A DNA stretch of 64,000 bases from Saprospiraceae bacterium (GCA_027488855.1 JAIYAV010000233.1:1-64000); one strand, 5' to 3'; positions 16,679-25,794 are shown, counted from the stretch's first letter. Notes: generated by a model not told the origin, from the sequence alone. Numbers and translations: made by a program.

Positions 16679-18313
16679 TTACTTATTGTTCCCATACGCC
16701 CGGTCCAAAAAACGGTACCGCCCATCATCCTTCGCCTTCACAGCCTTGGATTCCACATCAATCACCATCACATCTGGCGCGTTATCCCCTTTTTGCGCAG
16801 CTGGCCATTGCGGCAATTTGCCCCCATTGGGATTGCCCGAGATGATGAAATTGGCGAAGTAGTTGAGCATGGTTTCTGACACCTTGTAGTCATCGGGCGT
16901 CCAGGCATAATCGTTTACCAAATGCAGGTTGCCCATGCAGTATTCAATCTCGCAAGCGTGGGAAGCACCGACGGGTTCGGGTGCTTTGGGCGCATTGGGA
17001 TCGCGTTGCATGGTACCGCCAGCCAAACCAGAAACCAGATCTTTATCCACCAGTGGTGGCCGGATGCGGCTGTACAAATAGCGGTAAACGGGTTGAGTGC
17101 TGTTTTGGACGTGTAAATCCACCCATTTCCAGGTGCTGTAAGCAATGAAACGATCGGAAGCCAAGGCGGTAACCGAATGTTCGAGCTCCTTGGCCGACCC
17201 ATGGGGGTAAAGCTTCAAAACTTCCTCATGGTCATTTGGATAAGCTTCTTTGACTTTTTTGAGGTAATTTTCTTCGGTAGGCGCAAGACCCTGCATGAAA
17301 AATCCTGATGGTACCTCTGCGGAGTTCCAACCTGCCAACAGCGGCACCATGGCCTGTTGTTTGGCGGCAAAAATTTCTGGGAGAGTTTTGGGGTAAAAAT
17401 AGCCGTCGATGACGGTGGGGAAGCCAAAACGTTTCGATTCGGTGTAGATTTCAAAAATTTCGCGGGTACTCAGTTTGCGCAATTCCGCTAGGGTAGGGTA
17501 GCCTGCATTTTTGGCAAAATCAAGTCCGGTTTTTTCAGCTTCAGCCAGCGGAACTGGGAAAAGCGTAGGGTTGATCCCCGCGCCACTTTCACCAATGGCA
17601 CCTGCGATCAGCCCTTTGGATAGGGGAGAGGCCATCTGGGCGCTGACGGAAATAGAACCTGCGGACTCTCCAGAGATGGTTACATTTTTGGGGTCACCAC
17701 CAAAAGCAGCAATGTTTTTTTGCACCCATTTCAGGGCGGCACTCTGGTCGAGTAGGCCATAATTCCCGGAAGCTTTGTAGGGCGCTTCAGCACTCAACTC
17801 GGGGTGGGCAAAAAAGCCAAAGATGTTCAATCGGTAATTCACCGTAACCACCACAATGCCTTTTTTGGCCATACTTTCGCCGTCGTAACGGGGCTCAGAA
17901 CCATCGCCCGCTACAAATCCTCCGCCGTAGAAATACACCAATACGGGCAGGTTTTTGTCGGTACGTTTGGCTGGCGACCACACATTGAGGTAAAGGCAAT
18001 CTTCACTCAGGCCTTCGGAACGGAATTTCATGTCGCCAAACACAAAACCCTGCACGGCACGTGGACCAAACTTTTTGGTCATTTTGACCCCAGTCCAGGG
18101 CGCCAGCGGCTGTGGTGCTTTCCAACGGAGTTGGCCAACGGGTGGCTTGGCGAAAGGAATGCCCAGGTAATATTGCATACCCGTGCGGATATCGTAATTG
18201 CCTTCAATGAGGCCGTGTTCTATTTTGGTTTGAACCGGCATGTAGAAGTTGGTTTGTGCCAGCGCGGAAAAGCCCAGCAGCAGTAAGCTGAAAAGGAATA
18301 ACGATCGATACAT
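16679..18313 (-). CDS. type B carboxylesterase
   Basis: 544 residues, exported (signal peptide ends SALAQT). Alpha/beta hydrolase with the nucleophile elbow GESAG, Ser at about residue 217, the oxyanion hole YFYGGGFVAGD, and the type B signature EDCLYLNVWSP. The catalytic His is in GASHACEIEYCMG near residue 450 and the acidic member in between. Substrate unknown (esters of small alcohols are usual). Inverted repeat downstream. Confidence 0.9.
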   Translation of the reverse strand: MYRSLFLFSLLLLGFSALAQTNFYMPVQTKIEHGLIEGNYDIRTGMQYYLGIPFAKPPVGQLRWKAPQPLAPWTGVKMTKKFGPRAVQGFVFGDMKFRSEGLSEDCLYLNVWSPAKRTDKNLPVLVYFYGGGFVAGDGSEPRYDGESMAKKGIVVVTVNYRLNIFGFFAHPELSAEAPYKASGNYGLLDQSAALKWVQKNIAAFGGDPKNVTISGESAGSISVSAQMASPLSKGLIAGAIGESGAGINPTLFPVPLAEAEKTGLDFAKNAGYPTLAELRKLSTREIFEIYTESKRFGFPTVIDGYFYPKTLPEIFAAKQQAMVPLLAGWNSAEVPSGFFMQGLAPTEENYLKKVKEAYPNDHEEVLKLYPHGSAKELEHSVTALASDRFIAYSTWKWVDLHVQNSTQPVYRYLYSRIRPPLVDKDLVSGLAGGTMQRDPNAPKAPEPVGASHACEIEYCMGNLHLVNDYAWTPDDYKVSETMLNYFANFIISGNPNGGKLPQWPAAQKGDNAPDVMVIDVESKAVKAKDDGRYRFLDRAYGNNK

Positions 18314-18370
18314 AGGATGTGATTTGGTTTATTGTCACAGAGTGAGACAATAATAAGTCGATTTAAGCAA

Positions 18371-19072
18371 TTATCCAAATCTCCTGATCCAATCCTCAAG
18401 ATGCCAGACTATGAAATCTTTAAATTCTTGATGCTTAATGCCGTCAACTAAAAGTGCGTAATCATCTTTGAGTCGCTTAACCTTTGGCACTTTCCAAGTT
18501 TCAGTATGTCCTAAATTTTTTGTTACTCGCCTCCACTGATTGAACCTCTTTTCTCTGAGGATTTGATGATTTAGATTTAAAATTTGATTTAATTCTTTTT
18601 CGATTTCTGGGTCAGTTGAAAAAATTAAAACTTCTTCAGAACGAGGATTTACTTTATACTTTATGGTTGAATTTCTAATCTGTATCGTTGCAGGATTTGC
18701 AATAAAATGGAGTGGTTTTGGCCCTTTTTTTGAATCACAATGATTCTCTCCTTTTTTATCATCGTTGCCTCGGCAGCAAGCTAGCAAATTGTTGTAATTC
18801 AGGTTGTGATACTCTTTTTTGGTTTCAATAGTCAGCTTGTCGTGATTTTGTGGCTCAAAGTGCTCAGTTTTCATTTTGAGTACATCTTCTCCAAGGCGCT
18901 GCCCACAATATGCGCAAACAAATTTTTGCTCTTTGAGCAAATTTTCTCTTAGCTCAGTAAATGCCTGGGCTTGTTGGTAACTACAAAAATCTATGTAGTC
19001 ATCGGAACCGGGGTACTTTGACTTGTATTCTTTCAGCCCAGGAGGTTCTGGTAGTTTTGAAATCGGTAGCAT
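18371..19072 (-). CDS. ptuB: Septu-type HNH endonuclease (PtuB-like, TIGR02646-like)
   Basis: 233 residues. The start reads as the TIGR02646 family does (short basic start then PEPPGL). HNH elements: Cys53 and Cys56 in FVCAYCGQ, His71 in KTEHFEPQ, Asn in NLNYNNLLACC, and His111-Cys112 in GENHCDSKKG. This nuclease is the effector of Septu defence and of some retron systems. Six bases after the ATPase gene stop, so one operon. No reverse transcriptase or retron RNA is visible on either side. Confidence 0.8.
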   Translation of the reverse strand: MLPISKLPEPPGLKEYKSKYPGSDDYIDFCSYQQAQAFTELRENLLKEQKFVCAYCGQRLGEDVLKMKTEHFEPQNHDKLTIETKKEYHNLNYNNLLACCRGNDDKKGENHCDSKKGPKPLHFIANPATIQIRNSTIKYKVNPRSEEVLIFSTDPEIEKELNQILNLNHQILREKRFNQWRRVTKNLGHTETWKVPKVKRLKDDYALLVDGIKHQEFKDFIVWHLEDWIRRFG

Positions 19073-19078
19073 GAACTC

Positions 19079-20935
19079 CTAATTTAATAATTCATACTCT
19101 GCATCTAAAATTGCAACATCATTCTTTCCTAAGATTGGCAATAATTCTTCGTAAATTTTTCTTGCTTCATCCATTTCGCTCATAGCCAGTGCTTTACTCA
19201 TTTTGTCAATCTTTGCTTGGATTGTCTTTGCAGGTCTTTTTTGAATTCCATAATCTTCTGTTAGAACATCTTGCACCGTTCTGCCATAAAAATGCAAGAT
19301 TTCTATGGCTTCCTTATTTTCAATCCGATAAGCTTTAGTATCTTGATTGGGTAAGGAGGCGAGCATAACAGGGGAATGACTGGTAAAAATGAATTGAATA
19401 TTAGGAAAATAGTCCAGAAGAACCTCGATAACACTTGCCTGGATTAGAGGATGCAGATAGTTGTCAATTTCATCGACAAAAACTACAGCATTACCTTCCA
19501 TCGGATTGCCTAAATCTGGATAGGCTTCAAACAGTCTAGAAATCAAATGCCCAATCCAGCCAAAAAGATTATTTAAACCAGTGCTTAAAAGGTCAAAAGG
19601 TATTCCTTTCGGATTATCTGGCGTTATAACCATGATTTTTCTTTCAGAAATAGCACTCTTTAATTCAATTTTGTAATCAGGTTCATGACTTGAAGCAAGT
19701 ATGGCTGATATTACCTTGAATAATTTGATTACACTTTCTTGTTTTTGGGGAGATGAATTCCAGTTCTCGCTAATCCATAATTTTAAACTATCAATACGAT
19801 GTTCTTCTGTATCTAAAAGTAACGGCAAAACATCGTAGGCATTAGGTTTAATTGATCGCTTTTTGATATTGGTACCATCCTTTCTTTTTCCGTAACGTTG
19901 AGGGTAACCAATCACCAATAATGGAAGTTCTCCGTCATTATCAAAAGCACCTTCGCTAACAGGTAAGCCAAACCCATCATCGGCAATTCGATCTTCATTA
20001 AACATGACCTCTCCAGTTCCCGCATTGTAACTAAATGGGATGAAGTTACCTTTGCCGTTTGTGAAGCTTTTTCCATTAAAAACGTAAGAAAGACTTATAG
20101 AGCCTTTACTTACAAACTCGATTTTATCTTCTTCAACTCCAATTATAGTAGGAAGATATTGTAATTCAGAGTTTCTGGTATCAATTAAGGTGCTTCCTGT
20201 ACCTACTAAGCCCAAGGCTGCTGCCTTTAAAAGAGTACTTTTGCCACATCCATTCTCTCCGATTAGTAGGGTAACTTTTTTCCCAAATTGAAGTGTACAA
20301 TTTCTGAATAAACCAGTATTCTCCAGCGTCATTTCTTCCAAGCAAAGCGTGCGCACAGAACTGCTCACAACATCTTTTAGCGTTTTGTTATCTTTACGAT
20401 AGTCATTGACTCTTAGTAAATTTTGCTGGAAATCTTGTGAGTCTAATGGGATTAAAGCTTTAATAAATAATTCTTTATTACCATGCTGTTTTTCGTTTTC
20501 AAGAAGTGTATCTATCCTATTTTTATCCTCCAATAGAAAATATTCCAGATTGGTGAGGTAATCTTTTCCCTCAAATTGTTTAATCCACATGTTTCCAATG
20601 TAATCTTTTCGATTTACTTTCGTAAAACCGCCCAGCACTGAGGCTGCAAACCCAAGTATTTTAGCTTTTTCTTCACTGTCTTTTGCCGAGAAGCGTACTT
20701 CAGTTGTACCATTGGTATCAACACTAAAGTAAATATTTGGCGTTTTATTGACCCAATCTAAACCTGTCCAAAAAGTAAAGGCTAGGTAATGATCATTGCC
20801 CACAAACCAGTATCCTTTCTGAAGCCGTTCTGCTGGCTTTTTTCTAAGGCTGAAAACAAGCTTTGGGTCTCGATCTTTTTTCCATTGCAACAAAAAAGCC
20901 AAGACATTTTCATGTACATCCTTAATACTAGACAT
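19079..20935 (-). CDS. ptuA: Septu-type AAA/ABC-like ATPase (PtuA-like) with N-terminal extension
   Basis: 618 residues from the ATG at 20935; the longer frame uses TTG at 20944. ATPase core from about residue 190: Walker A GENGCGKST near 230, Walker B VFVDEIDNYLHP near 485, switch FTSHSPVML near 520, as in OLD/RecF-like PtuA proteins. The first 190 residues (YWFVGNDHYLAFTFW, YFSVDTNGTTEVRFS) are a separate region with no motif I recognise. The ATPase is expected to sense infection and gate the HNH partner; this is known for the family, not shown here. Confidence 0.8.
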   Translation of the reverse strand: MSSIKDVHENVLAFLLQWKKDRDPKLVFSLRKKPAERLQKGYWFVGNDHYLAFTFWTGLDWVNKTPNIYFSVDTNGTTEVRFSAKDSEEKAKILGFAASVLGGFTKVNRKDYIGNMWIKQFEGKDYLTNLEYFLLEDKNRIDTLLENEKQHGNKELFIKALIPLDSQDFQQNLLRVNDYRKDNKTLKDVVSSSVRTLCLEEMTLENTGLFRNCTLQFGKKVTLLIGENGCGKSTLLKAAALGLVGTGSTLIDTRNSELQYLPTIIGVEEDKIEFVSKGSISLSYVFNGKSFTNGKGNFIPFSYNAGTGEVMFNEDRIADDGFGLPVSEGAFDNDGELPLLVIGYPQRYGKRKDGTNIKKRSIKPNAYDVLPLLLDTEEHRIDSLKLWISENWNSSPQKQESVIKLFKVISAILASSHEPDYKIELKSAISERKIMVITPDNPKGIPFDLLSTGLNNLFGWIGHLISRLFEAYPDLGNPMEGNAVVFVDEIDNYLHPLIQASVIEVLLDYFPNIQFIFTSHSPVMLASLPNQDTKAYRIENKEAIEILHFYGRTVQDVLTEDYGIQKRPAKTIQAKIDKMSKALAMSEMDEARKIYEELLPILGKNDVAILDAEYELLN

Positions 20936-20957
20936 GTAATACAAGTTTTGAAACGAT

Positions 20958-20965
20958 CAAAAATA
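20958..20965 (-). promoter_or_regulatory. -7 promoter box of the Septu-like operon
   Basis: On the minus strand the box reads TATTTTTG (TAnnTTTG). Its start-proximal end is 23 bases from the ATG at 20935, which supports that start over the TTG at 20944. The -33 region is weak, so basal expression may be low or activator-dependent. Confidence 0.4.
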
Positions 20966-21030
20966 GTGAAATTTTTTGTTAATTTGAAGCGGATGGTTAA
21001 CGAAATTTGTAACCTGATAGGATGAAAAGA

Positions 21031-21153
21031 CTAGTTTTTCTGCTTTGCTGGACTGATTTCAGCACTAATCGCTAAATCAAATTTGAATTGATCCGACCAC
21101 TCGTTTTTGTAATTTAACACAAGAGGAGAGGGTATTTTAACGAGCTCATTGGA
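21031..21153 (-). pseudogene. short coding relic behind the DedA gene
   Basis: In frame directly after the DedA stop the minus strand stays open for 40 codons to a TAG, and reads like protein: PSPLVLNYKNEWSDQF, then KFDLAISAEISPAKQKN. There is no start codon. It could be the C-terminal end of a lost gene, left at the edge of the Septu-like insertion. I do not recognise the family. Confidence 0.3.
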
Positions 21154-21693
21154 TTAAGTTTTGTTGGCTTTAAACAAGTATCTTTTTACCAACGCAATCA
21201 ATACAACGAACAATGTAATTCCCAATACCAAAATCAACACCCGTCCCGATTTCAACTGCTCCAGCAACCAATTCGTAAAATAATATCCAATCCATCCGTA
21301 TACGCTCACCCAAATGCTGGTACTCAGCAGGCTGAACAACAAAAAGCGTCGGCTACTCAGTTTACTCGCGCCAAACAACAAGGGTAAAACAATCCTGAAC
21401 CCATAAATAAAGCGATAGGATAAAAGCAGGAGCGTGCCATAACGCGCCAGCAAATGATCAATTTTGGCAGCCTTGAGCTGAAGTTTTTCGTTGCGCTCCA
21501 GGTAACGTCGCCCTTGTTTTCGGCCAGTGAAAAAATAAAACCAATCGGTACAAAAAGTACCCAGAAAAAAGGCGGCAATTGCCCCGTATAAATCCACATA
21601 CCCTGCCTGTGCAGCCTGGATGGCGCTGATGTACACCAACTCACCTTCCAAGACTGCACCGGCAAAAATGCTCAGGTATGCGACAAGGTTCAC
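21154..21693 (-). CDS. DedA family membrane protein
   Basis: 179 residues starting with GTG at 21693, directly after the PorX stop. DedA/SNARE-associated pattern: EGELVYISA with the conserved acidic residue, GTFCTDWFYFFTGRKQG (membrane-embedded Asp and the FxGRxxG motif), YRFIYGFRIVLPLLFGAS (the conserved RF.P.R-like segment), and two C-terminal helices. Members are lipid or undecaprenyl-phosphate scramblases/transporters. Four to five membrane segments. Coupled to porX, but a functional link is not established. Confidence 0.85.
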   Translation of the reverse strand: MNLVAYLSIFAGAVLEGELVYISAIQAAQAGYVDLYGAIAAFFLGTFCTDWFYFFTGRKQGRRYLERNEKLQLKAAKIDHLLARYGTLLLLSYRFIYGFRIVLPLLFGASKLSSRRFLLFSLLSTSIWVSVYGWIGYYFTNWLLEQLKSGRVLILVLGITLFVVLIALVKRYLFKANKT

Positions 21694-23250
21694 TTATTTG
21701 ACTTTGAGCCTTACAATCGGGCAAATCATCTCTTCGAGCGAGATGCCACCGTGTTGGAAGGTGTTTTTGTAATAGTTGTGGTAGTGGTTGTAATTGTTGG
21801 GGTAGAGGAAAAAGATGTCTTCTTTGGCAAAAATGTAGGAAGAGCTGAGGTTGGGGCTGGGCAAACGGGCCTCTTCAGGCTTGCGAATTTCCAGTACATC
21901 TTTTTTGTCGTATTGCAGGTTGCGCCCCATTTTGTAACGCAGGTTGGTCGTCGTTTCGCGGTCACCTACCACTTTGGAGGCGGTGTTCACACGAATGGTG
22001 CCGTGGTCGGTAGTGACAATCAGTTGAATGTCCTTTTCAGCCAATTTTTGCAGGGCCGACCAAAGCGGTGAATTTTTAAACCAGGACAGGGTCAAAGAGC
22101 GGTAAGCCTTTTCATCACCTGCCAATTCTTTAAGTACTTCCATCTCCGTACGTGCATGCGAGAGCATGTCGATGAAGTTGTACACGATGACGGTGAGGTC
22201 GTTTTTGACGTAGTTGAGCACGTTTTCCTGCAACAAGCGCGCTTGGGCTACACTGGTGATTTTGAGGTAATCGTGCTTGATTTCTTTGCGCAAGGTGCGG
22301 CGGATTTGCTCACTCAGCATGTCTTTTTCAAAGAGGTTTTTGCCACCTTCTTCGTTGTCATTGCGCCACCAATCTGGGTGGTGTTTGTCAATTTCGAGGG
22401 GCATCATCCCCGCAAAAATGGCGTTGCGGCTGTATTGGGTAGCAGTGGGTAGGATGCTGCAAAAAGTATCCTCATCCTCTACTCGGTACAATTCACTCAG
22501 GACAGGTTCGATGACCTTCCATTGGTCAAAGCGCAGGTTGTCGAGCAAGAGCACGAAAGTAGGCGTAGTATTGTTGAGCAGTGGGAAAATTTTGCGCCGA
22601 AACAGCTGGTGCGAAAGCACTGGACCGTCGCTGTCGTGCTGTACCCAGTTCAAATAGTTTTTGGTCACGTATTTGGAAAACTCGGTGTTGGCCTGGTTTT
22701 TTTGCATGGAAAGGATGTCGCCCATTTCCGTGGAATTGGCCTGGTCGATTTTGAGCTCCCAATTGATGATGCGACGGTACACCTCCACCCATTCGTCGAA
22801 ATTCAAACCACTGTTGATCTCCATAAAAATCTGCCGAAACTCCTGCTGGTAATCCGAGGAAGTTTTTTCCCGTACCAGGCGGTCGTTGTCGATGATTTTT
22901 TTGAGGGAGAGCAGGATTTGGTTGGGGTTGACGGGTTTGATGAGGTAGTCCGCAATCTGGGAACCCAGCGCCTCTTCCATCACCGTTTCGGCCTCGTTTT
23001 TGGTGATCATCACCACGGGTAGGTTAGGATTTTCGGCCTTGATGCGGGCCAGGGTTTCCAGACCAGTGATACCGGGCATACTTTCATCCAAAAACACGAC
23101 GTCAATGTCGCGGTTTTGTTGGCATTCTTCAAGGGCGTCATGGCCATTGGTTACAGTGATGACGGAGTAGCCTTTTTTTTCCAGAAACAAAATCTGGGGC
23201 CGCAGCAGGTCGATTTCGTCATCGGCCCAGAGTATGATGATTTTATCCAT
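21694..23250 (-). CDS. porX: PorX-type response regulator with PglZ domain
   Basis: 518 residues. Receiver domain at 2-120: acidic pocket ADDE at 9-12, phospho-acceptor Asp55 in VVFLDESMPG, Thr/Ser in VVMITKN, Lys in LIKPVNP. The linker is followed by a PglZ/alkaline-phosphatase-like domain (TFVLLLDNLRFDQW, YSRNAIFAGMMPLEI, IVTTDHGTIRV), whose metal ligands are visible. In Porphyromonas and Flavobacterium PorX controls the type IX secretion system and its PglZ domain cleaves cyclic oligonucleotides. The matching kinase PorY is not in the window. Confidence 0.92.
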   Translation of the reverse strand: MDKIIILWADDEIDLLRPQILFLEKKGYSVITVTNGHDALEECQQNRDIDVVFLDESMPGITGLETLARIKAENPNLPVVMITKNEAETVMEEALGSQIADYLIKPVNPNQILLSLKKIIDNDRLVREKTSSDYQQEFRQIFMEINSGLNFDEWVEVYRRIINWELKIDQANSTEMGDILSMQKNQANTEFSKYVTKNYLNWVQHDSDGPVLSHQLFRRKIFPLLNNTTPTFVLLLDNLRFDQWKVIEPVLSELYRVEDEDTFCSILPTATQYSRNAIFAGMMPLEIDKHHPDWWRNDNEEGGKNLFEKDMLSEQIRRTLRKEIKHDYLKITSVAQARLLQENVLNYVKNDLTVIVYNFIDMLSHARTEMEVLKELAGDEKAYRSLTLSWFKNSPLWSALQKLAEKDIQLIVTTDHGTIRVNTASKVVGDRETTTNLRYKMGRNLQYDKKDVLEIRKPEEARLPSPNLSSSYIFAKEDIFFLYPNNYNHYHNYYKNTFQHGGISLEEMICPIVRLKVK

Positions 23251-23493
23251 GTTGGATTTTTTGGGCCCACGAATGAATTCATGGGTTATGGTTGTTGGTT
23301 GTGGGTTCTAAGATTAGATTACACAAAAATCAGTTTTTCTGAGTTATTATTGTTCAGATGGGGTGGGAAATTGAGAATTTAGGGAAATTATTGATGTGAG
23401 TAGAAAGATACCCTAATGATTGTCATTTTTTGAGCAAAAAATACCCCTTGCCCCACTCCCCAGACTTTCCGACCTTTGCCCCAAATTCTTACC

Positions 23494-24708
23494 ATGCCAC
23501 GCCACAAAATCTTCAATGATCCCGTTTACGGCTTTGTCACTGTGCCCTATGGCATCATTTTCGACTTGATTGAACACCCTTATTTCCAACGTTTGCGGCG
23601 CATCAAACAAGTTAGCCTGACGCATTACGTGTACCCGGGAGCTTTACATACCCGCTTTCACCATGCACTCGGGGCTTTTCACCTCATGACCGAGGCGATT
23701 GAGGTTTTGCGTTTCAAAGGAGCGGAAATCAGCGAAGAAGAGGGCGAGGCGGTACAAATCGCCATTTTGTTGCACGATATTGGGCATGGGCCATTTTCAC
23801 ATACCCTTGAAAACACCCTCATCAATGTCCATCATGAGCGCCTATCGCAATTGTTTATGCAAAAATTGAATGAGGAGTTCAATGGTGCCTTGAGCTTGGC
23901 CATCCATATTTTTGATGATTCGTATCCAAAAAAATTCCTGCACCAGTTGGTTTCCAGCCAGTTGGACATGGATCGGATGGATTACCTGAATCGGGATAGT
24001 TTTTTTACGGGGGTGTATGAAGGCGTGATTGGTTACGACCGAATCATCAAGATGTTGGCGGTGCACGAGGGAGAGTTGGTGGTGGAGGAAAAAGGGATTT
24101 ATTCCATCGAAAAATTCCTGATCGCACGCCGCCTGATGTATTGGCAGGTGTATTTGCACAAAACGGTATTGTCGGCAGAACAGATGATGATTCAGGCCCT
24201 GCGGCGCGCCAAAGAACTTGCTAAAGCGGGGGTGAAATTGTATTGTCCGCCGAATATGGAGCTGTTTATTTACAACGATTTTGCGGAAGCCGACTTCCTT
24301 TCGCGTCGCGATGAACTGCTGGATGCTTTCGCTGGCCTGGATGACGCGGACATTTCCGCGGCATTGAAGGGCTGGATGAAAACCGATGATCAGGTTCTGG
24401 CTTTTCTGGCCACCGGATTGGTCAATCGACGCCTCTTCAAATTGGTCTTGGCGGATGAGCCTTTTGAAGCCTCCCGCATTGAAACCGTGCGGCAGCAAAT
24501 CGAGCAATGGTGGCCTGGACCAGCCAGCGAAGCAAGTTATCTATTGCTCAGCGGTCATGAAAGTAACCATGCTTACAATCCGCAAAGTGGGGAAATCAAG
24601 ATGTTGTTTAAAAATGGGGTAGCGAAGCCGATGTCGGAGTTGTTGGAGCCGGGGCTGCACTTTAAAAATGTGACGAAATATTATTTGGCGTATCCGAAGA
24701 TGGGTTGA
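23494..24708 (+). CDS. HD-domain phosphohydrolase (SAMHD1/dGTPase-like)
   Basis: 404 residues from the ATG at 23494; the longer frame starts with TTG at 23476. Begins KIFNDPVYGFVTVP, the typical start of this Bacteroidota family. Metal site: His in HTRFHHALGAFHLM, then HDIGHGPFSH (the HD pair), and a distal Asp in SSQLDMDRMDYLNRDS. The likely reaction is hydrolysis of dNTPs or another nucleotide. Divergent from porX. Confidence 0.88.
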   Translation: MPRHKIFNDPVYGFVTVPYGIIFDLIEHPYFQRLRRIKQVSLTHYVYPGALHTRFHHALGAFHLMTEAIEVLRFKGAEISEEEGEAVQIAILLHDIGHGPFSHTLENTLINVHHERLSQLFMQKLNEEFNGALSLAIHIFDDSYPKKFLHQLVSSQLDMDRMDYLNRDSFFTGVYEGVIGYDRIIKMLAVHEGELVVEEKGIYSIEKFLIARRLMYWQVYLHKTVLSAEQMMIQALRRAKELAKAGVKLYCPPNMELFIYNDFAEADFLSRRDELLDAFAGLDDADISAALKGWMKTDDQVLAFLATGLVNRRLFKLVLADEPFEASRIETVRQQIEQWWPGPASEASYLLLSGHESNHAYNPQSGEIKMLFKNGVAKPMSELLEPGLHFKNVTKYYLAYPKMG

Positions 24709-24730
24709 GGGAGGTTTTTCCTGCTTTTTT

Positions 24731-24954
24731 TCCCACGAATAAATTCGTGGGTTAGGGCGGTAGGGTGGCCTCCCACGGATAAATCCGTTGGTTGGCTAAG
24801 TTGGACTTAGGGGGGAAAGGAGTGTATTTTGATACATAAAGTTTCCCTTAATGAACGTATTCATCGGCTCTTCTGGCTTACCCGCCAACCCACGGATTTA
24901 TCCGTGGGAGGCCACCATACCATCTCACCCCATGGATTTATCCGTGGGAAAAAC
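24731..24954. repeat. composite CCCACG...CGTGGG palindrome region
   Basis: Covers most of the 336-base gap 24709-25044. A perfect palindrome CCCACGAAT-AA-ATTCGTGGG lies at 24732-24751. A larger inverted pair lies at about 24764-24797 and 24884-24916 (GGTGGCCTCCCACGGATAAA against its complement), and another CCATGGATTTATCCGTGGG unit at 24930-24948. Related but not identical units occur at 23269-23288 and 48371-48489: the flanks (CCCGCCAACCCACG, GTGGGAGGC.ACCAT) are constant and the stem bases vary. Confidence 0.6.
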
Positions 24955-24976
24955 ATGGATAAATCTCCTAAAAAAA

Positions 24977-25008
24977 CTTGCACAATAAAAACTTTTTGTT
25001 TATTTTTG
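24977..25008 (+). promoter_or_regulatory. Bacteroidota-type promoter
   Basis: CTTG at 24977-24980, a 20-base spacer, TATTTTTG at 25001-25008 (TAnnTTTG). The glucosaminidase-like gene starts 36 bases downstream. One mismatch in the -33 box. Confidence 0.5.
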
Positions 25009-25044
25009 TCTTGAAATTTAAACAATACACTCAAATAGGTTTTT

Positions 25045-25752
25045 ATGGGCAAGGTGAACAAATATCTAAAGAAGAATTGGCTCAAGGTGGCCATTGTGCT
25101 GCTTTTGATATATGGTGCCACGCGTAAAAACCTGAGCTTGCGGATCAACATGAACACCCCCGTCAAGTCGGAGGAAAAACTGCCCGTTCTTCCTGCCGCC
25201 CCCGCTAAAGAAGGGTATACCGAAAACCGAACTGCCCCAATTCCAGAGAACAAATTTTCCCTTGACCCATTCCCCAGCAAACAATCTGCTTCAAAACTGG
25301 CCGAAAAACTGGGTGATATTGATGAAGCTGCCAAAGCCACCTTTGTCCACCGTTTTGTCAAAGTTGCCGTCAACGAGCAGCACAAATTTGGAATCCCAGC
25401 TTCTCTCATTTTAGCCAATGCCCTGCTGATGAGTCAGGCGGGCCAAAGCGCTGGGGCACAAGCCGCCAACAACTTCTTCAACCTACAATGTACCAGCGAT
25501 TGGCAAGGGCCAACCTTCGCCAGTGGCAAAACCTGCCTGCGCAACTACGAAACCGCCTGGATGAGCTTCCGCGACCACAGTTACTACATCACAACAGGTA
25601 CATTTTCGCCACTGCGAACAAAAAGCACAACTGACGTGAAAGGTTGGGTGGATACATTGCAGGAACTAGGTTTTTACCCCACAAAAGCAGACGCCAAGGC
25701 AGTGCTGCTCATCATCGAACAATACGAACTGACGGCTTGGGATAGCCGTTAA
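25045..25752 (+). CDS. glucosaminidase-domain protein, catalytic Glu apparently missing
   Basis: 235 residues. An N-terminal anchor (WLKVAIVLLLIYGAT) is followed by a Pro/Ala-rich linker and then a glucosaminidase (FlgJ/LysM-associated type) domain from about residue 105. Family members read ILAQALLESGxG with a catalytic Glu; here the segment is ILANALLMSQAGQSAG, with Met at the Glu position. The rest (NNFFNLQCTSDW, YETAWMSFRDHSYYI) matches the family. Either the enzyme is inactive and binds peptidoglycan, or another acid serves. A terminator follows. Confidence 0.75.
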   Translation: MGKVNKYLKKNWLKVAIVLLLIYGATRKNLSLRINMNTPVKSEEKLPVLPAAPAKEGYTENRTAPIPENKFSLDPFPSKQSASKLAEKLGDIDEAAKATFVHRFVKVAVNEQHKFGIPASLILANALLMSQAGQSAGAQAANNFFNLQCTSDWQGPTFASGKTCLRNYETAWMSFRDHSYYITTGTFSPLRTKSTTDVKGWVDTLQELGFYPTKADAKAVLLIIEQYELTAWDSR

Positions 25753-25769
25753 AAGAAAAAGTAGATTGA

Positions 25770-25794
25770 CCCCTGCAATTATTGCCGGGGTTTT
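25770..25794 (+). terminator. intrinsic terminator
   Basis: Nine-base arms CCCCTGCAA and TTGCCGGGG (one mismatch) with a 3-base loop, followed by TTTT, 17 bases after the stop of the glucosaminidase-like gene. Confidence 0.75.

Noticed and set aside
18371..20935. Retron with PtuAB effector
   Set aside because: Both flanks were read for a reverse transcriptase or msr/msd-like structure; DedA/PorX and a carboxylesterase are found instead, so Septu-like is the simpler call.
23842..24507. 221-codon minus-strand frame opposite the HD phosphohydrolase gene
   Set aside because: Antisense shadow; the HD metal-site motifs fix the plus strand as coding.
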